From contig NZ_JAZHFT010000023.1 in NCBI RefSeq assembly GCF_036541425.1, forward strand, positions 16,516 to 80,515: a DNA stretch of 64,000 nt, given 5' to 3'. The translations under genes were made by a program, and so were the position numbers. The notes below the pieces were generated by a model that saw only the letters and a list, made by a program, of their open reading frames with translations, did not search any database and was not told where the DNA came from. Below, in pieces: positions 42,408 through 51,266 of the stretch; within the stretch, counting starts at the first letter, position 1, and each line of letters opens with the position of its first letter. The DNA is from Consotaella aegiceratis. Its GTDB lineage: Bacteria; Pseudomonadota; Alphaproteobacteria; Rhizobiales; Rhizobiaceae.

Positions 42408-43664
42408 TCAGCGGTCTCCCTGTTTGCCGCCGGCGGCCTGTTTCAGCGTCAGCTGCAGCAGCACGTTGACGCCGTTCACCAGATCGGCCGGCTTGGTGTA
42501 TTCGGTGACATTGTGGCTGATGCCGTCGACGCAAGGCACGAAGATCATCGCCGCCGGAGCGATGCGAGCGATCATCTGGGCGTCGTGGCCGGCGCCGGAA
42601 TAAAGCCGCTTCGTCGACAGGCCCAAGGCATGAGCCTCGGCCTCAACGGCGTCGACCAGTTCGGGCGCGAAGGCCACTGGTTCGAACCTAGCCAGCGTGC
42701 GGCGATCGACGGTCACGCGCGCCTTTTCCACAACGCTCTCGATGCACTCGGCCAGCCGAGCCTCGGCCTGCTGCAACAGCGTCTCGTCCGGATTGCGCAG
42801 ATCGACGGTCATCACAGCCTTCTCGGCGACGACATTGACCAGGTTGGGCGACAGCGTCAACGCACCGACGGTCCCGACCTGCCCGGAGCCGATCTCGCGG
42901 GCGATCTTGTCCACGTTGCCGGCGATCAGGGCGGCGGCAAGACCGGCATCGTGGCGCAGGTGGAGGGGCGTCGTGCCGGCATGGGCGCTGCGACCGGTGA
43001 TCGTCAGCTCGCTCCACGAGATGCCCTGAACGCCGGCGACGACGCCGATCTCGATGCCTTCGGCCTCGAGGATCGGCCCCTGCTCGATGTGAAGCTCGAA
43101 ATAGGCCGCGATCTCCAGCGGTCCCTGGTCCTCTCCCGCATAGCCGATGCGCGTCAGTTCGTCGCCCAGGCGCCGGCCGTCGATGCTGACGGTATCGAGC
43201 GCTTCGGCGAGCGACAGTCCGCCCACATGGACGAGGCTGCCGAGCATGTCGGGGGCGAAGCGCGCGCCTTCCTCGTTGGTGAAGGCGGCCACCGTGATCG
43301 GACGTTCGGTCTCGACGCCCGCCTCGTTCAGCGCCGCGACCACCTCGAGCCCGCCCAGAACACCGAGCGTTCCGTCGTAGAGACCACCGGTGGCGACGCT
43401 GTCGATATGCGAGCCGAGCATCACGCACGGGCCGGCCGTTCGCCCGGCCCGTGTGCCGAAGATGTTGCCGATCGGATCGACCGAGACCGCGAGATCGAGC
43501 TCGCGCATCTGCGCGACCAGCTTATCTCGCCCGACCTTGTCGGCATTGGTGAGCGCCAGCCGACAGACCCCGCCGCCTTCCAGGGCGCCGATCGTGCCGA
43601 AATCGGCAATGCGGTCCAACAGGCGGTTCTGATCGACCGCAACGGTTTTCACGGGAGCGTTCAT
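42408..43664 (-). CDS. M20 Zn-dependent hydantoinase/carbamoylase (L-carbamoylase/ureidopropionase/allantoate family)
   Basis: A protein of 418 aa whose ATG overlaps the dpaL stop (ATGA). Amidase/hydantoinase-carbamoylase family: metal ligands in MLGSHIDS, LYDGTLGVLGG, TNEEGARF, ELHIEQGP and GISHNVTEY; substrate loop GRSAHAGTTPL. Members hydrolyse N-carbamoyl-L-amino acids, 3-ureidopropionate or allantoate. In the enterobacterial yge cluster the equivalent step is done by another M20 enzyme, YgeY. Here I infer hydrolysis of one carbamoyl group of a (di)ureido-acid before the DCase-like enzyme removes the other. Confidence 0.93.
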   Translation of the reverse strand: MNAPVKTVAVDQNRLLDRIADFGTIGALEGGGVCRLALTNADKVGRDKLVAQMRELDLAVSVDPIGNIFGTRAGRTAGPCVMLGSHIDSVATGGLYDGTLGVLGGLEVVAALNEAGVETERPITVAAFTNEEGARFAPDMLGSLVHVGGLSLAEALDTVSIDGRRLGDELTRIGYAGEDQGPLEIAAYFELHIEQGPILEAEGIEIGVVAGVQGISWSELTITGRSAHAGTTPLHLRHDAGLAAALIAGNVDKIAREIGSGQVGTVGALTLSPNLVNVVAEKAVMTVDLRNPDETLLQQAEARLAECIESVVEKARVTVDRRTLARFEPVAFAPELVDAVEAEAHALGLSTKRLYSGAGHDAQMIARIAPAAMIFVPCVDGISHNVTEYTKPADLVNGVNVLLQLTLKQAAGGKQGDR

Positions 43665-44881
43665 GATCCAGCGTCCACTTGCCTCGCAGAGGTTCCGACG
43701 ATCTGCCGGTAGAGGTCGGGATCGGTGTCCCCCTCACTCCCGATGACGAGCACCCGGCTGGTCGGCGTCAAGCCAATCTCTTCTCTCCAATCGGGGTGTT
43801 CGGCAAGCACCAGAAGTCCGGCGAGGCCGGCCACGCCGCTTTCGCCGCCGACGATCTTCGCCCCGGCCTCACCGGAGGCGAGAAGCCGCATGGTGGCCGC
43901 TGCGGCCTCGTCGGGAATGGCCATGAACGCCGAGACCCCTTCAGCCAGGATCGGCCAGGCGATCAGCGACGGTTCGCCACAGGCCAGGCCCGCCATGATC
44001 GTATCGAGATCGCCGTGGACTGTCTTCGGCTCGCCGGCCTCGTTGGAGGCGAGCAGGCAGGCCGCCTGATGCGGCTCCACCACCACGACGGTCGGCGCAT
44101 CCTCGCCGAAGGCTTCCCAGAGATGCGCGGTCACCGCCGCCGCCAGCCCGCCGACGCCGCCCTGCAGGAAGACATGGCTCGGCCTCAGGCCCTGCAGCTG
44201 GTGGATCGCCTCCTCGGCCATCACGCTATAGCCTTGCATGACATTCTTCGGCACCTGGGTATAGCCGGGATAGGAGGTATCGGAGACGACCATCCAGCCA
44301 TTCTTCAGCGCCTGGGCGTCCGCCTCGCGCACGGAATCGTCGTAGTTGCCCTTGGTGCGGACGACCTTCGCGCCGTAGCGCGCAATGGCCTCCGCCCGTT
44401 GCTCGGACACCGTGGCATGAACGAAGATGACGCACTGGCAGCCGAACAGCGAAGCGCCCCAGGCTACCGATCGGCCATGATTGCCGTCGGTCGCGCAGGT
44501 CACCGTCACCTTCCCGACGATATCGGCATAGCGGCCGTCGAGAAGGTCGGCCGTCGACGGGCTGAGGCCGCGCTCGGCCTCGATCGTTTCGGCAAGCAGC
44601 CGAAACACCGCATAGGCGCCGCCCAAAGCCTTGAAGCTGCCGAGACCGAAGCGTCCCGCTTCATACTTGTAATGAATGCCGGCGATGCCGAGGCGCGCCG
44701 CCAGATCGGCAAGCGGCACCAGCGGCGTCGGCTGATAGCCGCGCCAGGCCGAGATCTGCTCCAGAGCTTGGCCGGCCGCTTCATGGCTCAGGACCGCCTT
44801 GAACCGCTCGGGATAGGCCTGCCGCGAAAAGCGCGGGTTGCGGCTGAAAACAGCGTCGAAAGCGGCGTAGTCGACTGACAT
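43661..44881 (-). CDS. dpaL: 2,3-diaminopropionate ammonia-lyase
   Basis: A protein of 406 aa, usual for DpaL/YgeX. PLP enzyme of the tryptophan-synthase-beta fold: GIHYKYEAGRFGLGSFKALGGAY with Schiff-base Lys84, ATDGNHGRSVAWGA, KVVRTKGNYDDSVREAD, QGGVGGLAAAV (phosphate loop) and the late GGESGVAGLAG. It converts 2,3-diaminopropionate to pyruvate and two ammonia. It is the first gene of the leftward operon with two carbamoyl hydrolases and is divergent from the ygfK-xdhD-ssnA operon. Confidence 0.94.
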   Translation of the reverse strand: MSVDYAAFDAVFSRNPRFSRQAYPERFKAVLSHEAAGQALEQISAWRGYQPTPLVPLADLAARLGIAGIHYKYEAGRFGLGSFKALGGAYAVFRLLAETIEAERGLSPSTADLLDGRYADIVGKVTVTCATDGNHGRSVAWGASLFGCQCVIFVHATVSEQRAEAIARYGAKVVRTKGNYDDSVREADAQALKNGWMVVSDTSYPGYTQVPKNVMQGYSVMAEEAIHQLQGLRPSHVFLQGGVGGLAAAVTAHLWEAFGEDAPTVVVVEPHQAACLLASNEAGEPKTVHGDLDTIMAGLACGEPSLIAWPILAEGVSAFMAIPDEAAAATMRLLASGEAGAKIVGGESGVAGLAGLLVLAEHPDWREEIGLTPTSRVLVIGSEGDTDPDLYRQIVGTSARQVDAGS

Positions 44882-45314
44882 GGAGGGCGACTCCTGAGGG
44901 AGCGAAAGACGCGCGAAAAGGATCGGCCGCGCAAAGGACGCCGCCTATGAAAAGTATTTTTCGCCAATTGTCCAGCATGAAAAATAGGCACTTTTTGCGC
45001 CTCGAACAGCGAACGAAGTCCGGCCAGCCGTCGCTGTCGCCATGGCCGCCGAGTGACGGTAACGTCAAAAATGCGGTGGCGAACAGCCATCTGCCAGTGA
45101 AGTCGTCGCCAGGCGCCGTTGTGATCGCCCCAAATGCATCGGCACCAGTGGTGGTGCGAATCCGCCATCACAAGCGTATTGAAATCTGATTTTCATGATG
45201 CGATAAATTTGCAAATCGGCTTTGCAAGATCGTTGGAGCCTCTCCGGTTGCCGAGCGCGCGCAATCGGTCTCAGATGACGCACGCAGTTCCCACCCGTCG
45301 CGCAAAGGCAGCCC
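44882..45314. promoter_or_regulatory. Divergent control region of the dpaL and ygfK operons
   Basis: 433 nt without a gene, locally A+T rich. GAAAA-N4-TTTTC (44949-44962) lies 68 nt from dpaL, with a similar GAAAAATAGGCACTTTTT block at about 44979-44996. TTTGCAA is repeated at 45208-45214 and 45221-45227, 88 nt before ygfK. These look like operators for a shared regulator, but no regulator gene is in the cluster. Confidence 0.5.
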
Positions 45315-47351
45315 ATGACCGGCCTCACTCCACTCCCGCTTGGCGTTCTCGTCAACCGGCTGTTCCAAGAGTTGGAGGACAAGAAAGCCGTCTACGACCT
45401 GCGGCGTTCGCGCTTCTTCAAGCCCGATACGACGCTCGACCTGTCCGTCTCGATCCACGGGCAGGAGGCGTCGACCCCGTTCGGACCGGCGGCGGGGCCG
45501 CACACCCAGCTGGCCCAGAATATCCTTCTATCCTGGCTCGCGGGCGGCCGCGTCATCGAGCTGAAGACGGTACAGATTCTCGACCAACTCGAGATCATGC
45601 GTCCCTGCATCGACATGGAGACCATCGGTTTCAACATCGAATGGTCGCAGGAGCTCACGCTCGAACAGTCGCTGGAAGAATACGTCAAGGCAGCGATGCT
45701 GATCGAAATGGCCAAATCGGCCGGTCTGGGTGGCGATGCTGCGGACACCGTGTTCGACCTGAGCGTCGGCTACGACCTCGCCGGGATCAGCTCGCCGCGT
45801 GTGCGTGCCTTCATGGAGGGCCTGAAGGACGCGAGTGCCGTGATCGAGCGCTTGCGCCGCGAAATCCCGGACAGCCATGCTCACTTGCGCGAGCTCGTCT
45901 ATCCGACGCAGATTTCCAAGACGGTGACGCTGTCGACCTTTCATGGTTGTCCGCCGCAGGAGATCGAGACGATCGCCGCTCATCTGATGCGGGAGGTCGG
46001 CCTCGACGTCGTCGTCAAGCTCAACCCGACGCTGCTCGGCGAGACGGACCTGAACGCCATCCTGCACGACCGGCTCGGCTATCACGACCTCGAAGTTCCA
46101 CGTGAAACGTTCGCCAAGGACGCCACCTGGGGGGAGATGGTGGGGATTGTGAAGCGGCTCGGCGATCTCGCCGATATCCTCGGCCGCGGCTTCGGGGTGA
46201 AGTTCACCAACACGCTGCTGGTGAAGAACCACCGTTCGTTCTTTCCGACGGACGCACGCGAGATGTACCTGTCCGGCGCGCCTCTCCATGTCCTGGCGAT
46301 CGCGCTCGTCGATCGCTTTCGCTCGGAGTTCGGCGACCGCTTCCCGATCTCGTTTTCGGCCGGCATCGACGCCGGCAATTTCGCCGAGTCGGTCGCTCTC
46401 GGGCTGAAGCCGGTCAGCGTCTGCACCGACCTGCTCAAGCGCCGAGGCTATGCTCGCGCCTTCGACTATTTCAAGGCCCTGCAGGAGCGGATGAACGCGC
46501 TCGCCGTCGCTGATATCGACACCTACGTCGTCAAGGCGTTCGACCAGGGAGAGGCAGCCCTGGAAACGCTGGTGCTGCCCCCCGAAACGGCGGAAGCTTG
46601 CCGCGCCGCGATAGCGGACGGTGGCGACCTGCGCGCCGCCGCCGGCGATTCGTTCGACGACTGGGCGTCCGCAGCCCGCCGCCTCAACACCCGGATCTAT
46701 GCCAAGAAGGTCCTCGCCGATCCCCGATACGGCGCGGACGCGACCGCTACGCCGCCGGAAAAAACCGACGCGGTGCTCGACTTGCTCGATTGCCAGACCT
46801 GCGATCGCTGCGTCTTCGTCTGCCCCAACGACGCGATCTTCCGCATCCCGCTGCCCAAGGCACCGATCCCGCAGGAGCGGCTGGTTCCGGTGGACTCGGG
46901 ATGGCGCGTCGAGACGGCCGATGATCTCCCGGTCCGGCGCGAGCATCAGATCGGCATCTTTGCCGACGCCTGCAACGAATGCGGCAACTGCGACGTGATC
47001 TGTCCGGAAAAAGGCGCGCCATCGACGATCAAGCCGCAATTCTTCGGCAGCCTCGCGACCTGGAAGACAAGCCCGCATCGCGACGGTTTCGTCGTCGAGC
47101 GGCGGGCAGACGGCCTTCGCGTCCACGGGCGCTGGGCGGGCGACATCCTGACGCTCGACAGCAGCGACGAGGGCATGCTGCATTATCGCGGACCAGGGTT
47201 CGACCTCACGATCGATCCCGCCGACCTCGAGAAAACGCAAGGGACGGCCGCCCAGCCGGTCGACCTCGGTCGCATGCGCATTCTCCATCGCCTGACCCAG
47301 GCGGTCATGGCCGATGACGCCGTCAACTACGTGAGCGCGGCCTTTCGATGA
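45315..47351 (+). CDS. ygfK: YgfK-like oxidoreductase lacking the GltD-type domain
   Basis: A protein of 678 aa. Residues 1-450 align by eye with the dihydroorotate-dehydrogenase-like half of E. coli YgfK: TPFGPAAGPHTQLAQNI, GGRVIELKTVQILD, TLSTFHGCPPQEIE, VKLNPTLLG, GFGVKFTNTL, TDLLKRRGY. Near residue 490 it jumps straight to the C-terminal pair of [4Fe-4S] sites, CQTCDRCVFVCP and CNECGNCDVICP, plus the small beta domain. The ~450-residue NAD(P)H/FAD (GltD-like) section present in E. coli is missing, with no frame break. It probably exchanges electrons with the adjacent XdhD-type enzyme or a ferredoxin (inference). Confidence 0.88.
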   Translation: MTGLTPLPLGVLVNRLFQELEDKKAVYDLRRSRFFKPDTTLDLSVSIHGQEASTPFGPAAGPHTQLAQNILLSWLAGGRVIELKTVQILDQLEIMRPCIDMETIGFNIEWSQELTLEQSLEEYVKAAMLIEMAKSAGLGGDAADTVFDLSVGYDLAGISSPRVRAFMEGLKDASAVIERLRREIPDSHAHLRELVYPTQISKTVTLSTFHGCPPQEIETIAAHLMREVGLDVVVKLNPTLLGETDLNAILHDRLGYHDLEVPRETFAKDATWGEMVGIVKRLGDLADILGRGFGVKFTNTLLVKNHRSFFPTDAREMYLSGAPLHVLAIALVDRFRSEFGDRFPISFSAGIDAGNFAESVALGLKPVSVCTDLLKRRGYARAFDYFKALQERMNALAVADIDTYVVKAFDQGEAALETLVLPPETAEACRAAIADGGDLRAAAGDSFDDWASAARRLNTRIYAKKVLADPRYGADATATPPEKTDAVLDLLDCQTCDRCVFVCPNDAIFRIPLPKAPIPQERLVPVDSGWRVETADDLPVRREHQIGIFADACNECGNCDVICPEKGAPSTIKPQFFGSLATWKTSPHRDGFVVERRADGLRVHGRWAGDILTLDSSDEGMLHYRGPGFDLTIDPADLEKTQGTAAQPVDLGRMRILHRLTQAVMADDAVNYVSAAFR

Positions 47352-47400
47352 CACAGGCACGCCAGACCGCCAGGAAGGCCATTCGGGGCGAACGACAAAG

Positions 47401-50040
47401 ATGAACACGATCACCCTTCGCCTGAACGGCACCGAGCACACGATCGAGACCGAGCCCGACGAAACGCTCCTCGACGTTCTGCGGGAACGCCTCAAGATCA
47501 AGTCACTGAAAAGCGGCTGCGCGCCGCAGGGCCAGTGCGGCGCCTGCCTGGCGCTGGTCGGCGGACGGCCGCGCAAGACCTGCACGATGGCCGCCTCGGC
47601 CGCGAACGACAAGGAGATCGTCACCCTGGAAGGCGTCGAGGAAGCCGAACGCCGGCTTTATGCCGATGCCTTTCAGGCGGCCGCAGGGCTTCAATGCGGC
47701 TTCTGCACGCCCGGCTTCGTCCTGCGGATCAAGCATCTGACCGATCGCGACCGACCGATGTCGCGCGAGGACATTGCCGCCGCCCTGGACGGCCATCTCT
47801 GCCGCTGCACCGGCTATGTGAAGATCGTCGACGCCGTCGAACTGATCCATGCGGCCAAGCGTGGCGGCGCCCTGCCGCCTCCGATCACAGAAGGCGGCGT
47901 CGGGGCGCGCATCCAGCGCTATCGGGGTGGCGAACTGACGCTCGGCTCACGGCCCTTCGTGGCCGATATCGAGGTGCCGAACCTGCTTTACGGCGCCGTG
48001 GTGCTGTCGCCCTACGCACGCGCCCGCATCGACCGCATCGACACATCCAAGGCCGCCGCCTTGCCAGGCGTCGTTGCCATCGCCACCGCCAAGGACGTGC
48101 CGGGCCAGCGTTGGGTCGGGTTGATCGAGCGTGACTGGCCGGTCCTCGTCGCCGAAGGCGAGGAAGCCCGTTACGTCGGCGATATGCTCGCCGTCGTCGC
48201 GGCGGAAACGTCGGGTCTCGCCCGCAAGGCGGCCGCGCTGGTCGAGGTCGAATGCGAACGGCTGCCGCCGACCCTCGCCCCCGAAGACGCCCTCGCCCCG
48301 GGTGCGCGCCAGGTGAATCCGAAGCATGAAAATTTGTTGTCGGAAACCCGGATCACGCGCGGCGACGTCGACGCGGCGCTCGCCGCCTCCGCCCACGTGG
48401 TTTCGGGCACATGGCAGACCCAGCGCATCGAGCACGCCTTCCTGGAGACCGAGACGGTGCTGGCCGTGCCGCTGCCGGATGGACGTCTGCACCTCTACAG
48501 CCAGGGCCAGGGCATCTTCGACGATCGCTCCCAGGTCGCCTCGGTCCTCGGCGAGCCGGAGGATCGCGTGTTTGTCGAACTGGTTCCGAACGGAGGCGCC
48601 TTCGGCGGCAAGGAGGACATGAGCGTCCAGGCGCAGACGGCGCTGCTGGCCCGCCTGACCGGTCGGCCGGTGCGCCTGTCGCTCAACCGCGAGGAATCGG
48701 TCCGCGTGCATCCCAAGCGCCATCCGATCACCATGCGCTACACCGTGGGCTGCGACGAAGACGGCCGGCTGACGGCGGCGAGGATCGATCTGCTGGGCGA
48801 TTCCGGCGCCTATGCCTCGGTCGGCGGCAAGGTGTTGGAGCGGGCGGCCGGTCACGCCTGCGGCCCCTACCGCGTGCCGGCGCTCGATATCCGCTCGCGC
48901 GCCGCCACCACCAACAATCCGCCCTGCGGCGCGATGCGCGGCTTCGGCGTTAACCAGACCAGCTTCGCCATCGAGGGCTGTCTCGACCTGTTGGCTGAAA
49001 AGGTCGGGCTAGACGGCTGGGAGATGCGCTGGCGCAACGCCGTGCGGATCGGCGACGTCTTCTCCTCCGGCCAGGTCCTGGAAAAGTCCGTGGGCCTCGA
49101 AAAGACGCTGTCCGCCGTCAAGGACGCCTACTACGAGGCCAAAGAGCGGGGCGAGGCCGTCGGCATCGCCTGCGCGGTCAAGAATTCCGGCATCGGCAAC
49201 GGCGCCATCGAGTACGGCAAGACCCGGATGACCGTGGAGCCGGACGGGACGGTGAGCGTCAATCTGAGCTTCACGGAGATGGGCCAGGGTCTGCTCACCA
49301 TCATGAGCCAGTGCGCCTCGGAAGTGACCGGTCTGCCCGCCTCGATCTTTCGGCCGCGGGTCGACACCCGCTTCGAGATCGGCGTCGGCCAGACCACCGG
49401 CTCGCGCGGCACGCTGCTGGCCGGGCGCGCCACCATCGAGGCGGCCAAGGCGCTGAAGGCCGATCTCGACCAGGGCCTTACCCTCACCGATCTGGTCGGC
49501 AAGGTCTATGTCGGCGACACGGTGATCGACGACACCACCGCGCCGGGCGAAACGAAGAACGGCAAGATCAAGACTCACACCGCCTTCGGCTGGGCCACTC
49601 ATCTCGCCGTCCTCGACGCCGAGGGCAAGGTGGCGCGCATGGTCGTCGCCCACGATGTCGGGCGCGCCATCAATCCGCAGCAATGCGAAGCCCAGATCGA
49701 GGGCGCGGTCCATATGGGCCTCGGCTACGCGTTGACCGAACAGCTTCCCTGCAAGGACGGGATGCCGGTCTCGGCCAATCTTCGCGACATTGGCGTGCTT
49801 CGCGCCAGTGACATGCCGAAGGTCGAGGTCATCCTCGTCGAGGATCCGGAGCCGGAAGGACCGTTCGGCGCCAAGGGTGTCGGCGAAATCGGGCTGGTGC
49901 CGACGGCCGGCGCGGTGGCGGGCGCGCTCGCCGCCTTCGACGGCATCCGCCGCACCCGTCTGCCGATGAACGATTCGCCAGCCGCCGCCCCGCTGAGCGC
50001 CGGACGGATGCCGGAGGACGACATGGAGGAGTGGCATTGA
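47401..50040 (+). CDS. xdhD: XdhD-type (selenium-dependent-class) molybdenum hydroxylase
   Basis: A protein of 879 aa: two plant-type [2Fe-2S] sites (CAPQGQCGACL near 40-49 with Cys61; CGFCTPG and LCRCTGY) fused directly to the molybdopterin domains, without an FAD domain. Moco-domain marks: YARARIDRID, NGGAFGGKEDMSVQAQTALLA (given in part), AMRGFGVNQ, FTEMGQGLLTIMSQCASE, HDVGRAINPQQCEAQIEG, GAKGVGEIG. This is the layout of the Se-dependent xanthine dehydrogenase 1 family. It probably hydroxylates or reduces a purine. No ygfM-like FAD subunit and no selenium genes are visible. Confidence 0.9.
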   Translation: MNTITLRLNGTEHTIETEPDETLLDVLRERLKIKSLKSGCAPQGQCGACLALVGGRPRKTCTMAASAANDKEIVTLEGVEEAERRLYADAFQAAAGLQCGFCTPGFVLRIKHLTDRDRPMSREDIAAALDGHLCRCTGYVKIVDAVELIHAAKRGGALPPPITEGGVGARIQRYRGGELTLGSRPFVADIEVPNLLYGAVVLSPYARARIDRIDTSKAAALPGVVAIATAKDVPGQRWVGLIERDWPVLVAEGEEARYVGDMLAVVAAETSGLARKAAALVEVECERLPPTLAPEDALAPGARQVNPKHENLLSETRITRGDVDAALAASAHVVSGTWQTQRIEHAFLETETVLAVPLPDGRLHLYSQGQGIFDDRSQVASVLGEPEDRVFVELVPNGGAFGGKEDMSVQAQTALLARLTGRPVRLSLNREESVRVHPKRHPITMRYTVGCDEDGRLTAARIDLLGDSGAYASVGGKVLERAAGHACGPYRVPALDIRSRAATTNNPPCGAMRGFGVNQTSFAIEGCLDLLAEKVGLDGWEMRWRNAVRIGDVFSSGQVLEKSVGLEKTLSAVKDAYYEAKERGEAVGIACAVKNSGIGNGAIEYGKTRMTVEPDGTVSVNLSFTEMGQGLLTIMSQCASEVTGLPASIFRPRVDTRFEIGVGQTTGSRGTLLAGRATIEAAKALKADLDQGLTLTDLVGKVYVGDTVIDDTTAPGETKNGKIKTHTAFGWATHLAVLDAEGKVARMVVAHDVGRAINPQQCEAQIEGAVHMGLGYALTEQLPCKDGMPVSANLRDIGVLRASDMPKVEVILVEDPEPEGPFGAKGVGEIGLVPTAGAVAGALAAFDGIRRTRLPMNDSPAAAPLSAGRMPEDDMEEWH

Positions 50041-51221
50041 GCGGTTCGATCACCATCGGGCCGGACAGGACCGGCCGGATCGTCGCCGTCGCCGACGGCC
50101 GCATCGCCGAACGGCCGGCCGACGGAGCGCCAGGTCTTGCCTGTCCGGAAGCCGAGATTGTGCCGGGCGCGGTCTGCGCGCACACCCACATCTATAGCGG
50201 CCTCGCGCCTTACGGCATGCCGGCACCCGACCCCAAGCCGGCTAACTTCATCGAGATTCTGCAACGTGTCTGGTGGCGGCTCGACCGCGCGCTCGATGCC
50301 GACAGCTTGCGCGCCTCGGCCCGCGATTATGTGGCCCGCGCGCTTCTGGCCGGCACGACCTCGCTGATCGACCATCACGAATCGCCCGCCCTGATCGAAG
50401 GCTCGCTCGCGATCCTGGCGGAGGCCTGCGAAGACCTCGGTATCCGCGCTCTTCTCTGCTACGGCGCCACCGAGCGCAATTTCGGCCGCGAGGAGGCGCG
50501 GCGCGGCCTCGCGGAGACGGCCCGCGTGGCGACGTCCTCCCGGGTGCGCGGCTTGGTCGGCCTTCATGCCAGCTTCACGGTTTCCGACGACACGCTGCGC
50601 GAAGCGGGCGTGCTGGCGCGCGATCTCGGAACGGGCGTCCATGTCCATGTGGCGGAAGCCGGGGACGATATCGAGGACGCCAAGGGACGCGGCTATGCCG
50701 GCCCGCTGGAGCGCCTCATCGCGCTCGACGCCCTGCCCGCCGGCTCGATCGTCGCTCACGGCGTCCATCTTTCGCCCGACCAGGTGTGCCGGATCGAGGA
50801 TCGAGGCTGCTGGCTGGTCCAGAATCCACGCTCGAACGAAGGCAACGGCGTGGGCTATGCCTCATCACTCGCCGCGAGCCGCAAGGTGGCGCTCGGCGCC
50901 GACGGCTGGAACCCCGATATGGCCGAGGAGAGCCAGGCGCTCGCGCGTCTGGCCGTCGCGCACGGCGATACGAGTGCGGCCGGACGTCTGGATGCCGGCA
51001 GGGCGCTGATCGCCGAACAGTTCGGTGTGACGGCGGCGGATTTCGCCCCCGGCGCGCTCGGCGACATGGTCGTGCGCCAGGGCGGGCGCGTTTGCCATGT
51101 CGTGGTCGACGGCCGCCTTGTCGTGCGCGACGGCGAGCTCGTCAATGGCGAGCGTTCGGCGATCGAGGCCGAGGCCCGAGAGCAGGCCGCGCAGCTTTGG
51201 CGCCGCATGGCCGCCCTCTAG
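50037..51221 (+). CDS. ssnA: SsnA-type amidohydrolase (guanine deaminase-like superfamily)
   Basis: A protein of 394 aa starting at TTG 50037, which overlaps the xdhD stop as TTGA and has GGAGGA six nt upstream. A GTG six nt earlier would sit inside the ribosome site. Amidohydrolase metal motifs: AHTHIYSGLAPYG, HVHVAEAGDD, AHGVHLS, LGADGWNPDM. It groups with SsnA/chlorohydrolase enzymes that open or deaminate purine-type rings. In the enterobacterial cluster SsnA is needed for anaerobic urate breakdown; the same substrate class is inferred here. Confidence 0.9.
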   Translation: MSGSITIGPDRTGRIVAVADGRIAERPADGAPGLACPEAEIVPGAVCAHTHIYSGLAPYGMPAPDPKPANFIEILQRVWWRLDRALDADSLRASARDYVARALLAGTTSLIDHHESPALIEGSLAILAEACEDLGIRALLCYGATERNFGREEARRGLAETARVATSSRVRGLVGLHASFTVSDDTLREAGVLARDLGTGVHVHVAEAGDDIEDAKGRGYAGPLERLIALDALPAGSIVAHGVHLSPDQVCRIEDRGCWLVQNPRSNEGNGVGYASSLAASRKVALGADGWNPDMAEESQALARLAVAHGDTSAAGRLDAGRALIAEQFGVTAADFAPGALGDMVVRQGGRVCHVVVDGRLVVRDGELVNGERSAIEAEAREQAAQLWRRMAAL

Positions 51222-51266
51222 AAGGGGCAGCGTCGCCGCCGTGGCCAGGCCGAGCTTGGCGGCCGG

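Noticed and set aside
45528..47624. 698-codon open frame on the minus strand
   Set aside because: Antisense to ygfK and the start of xdhD, both clearly coding.
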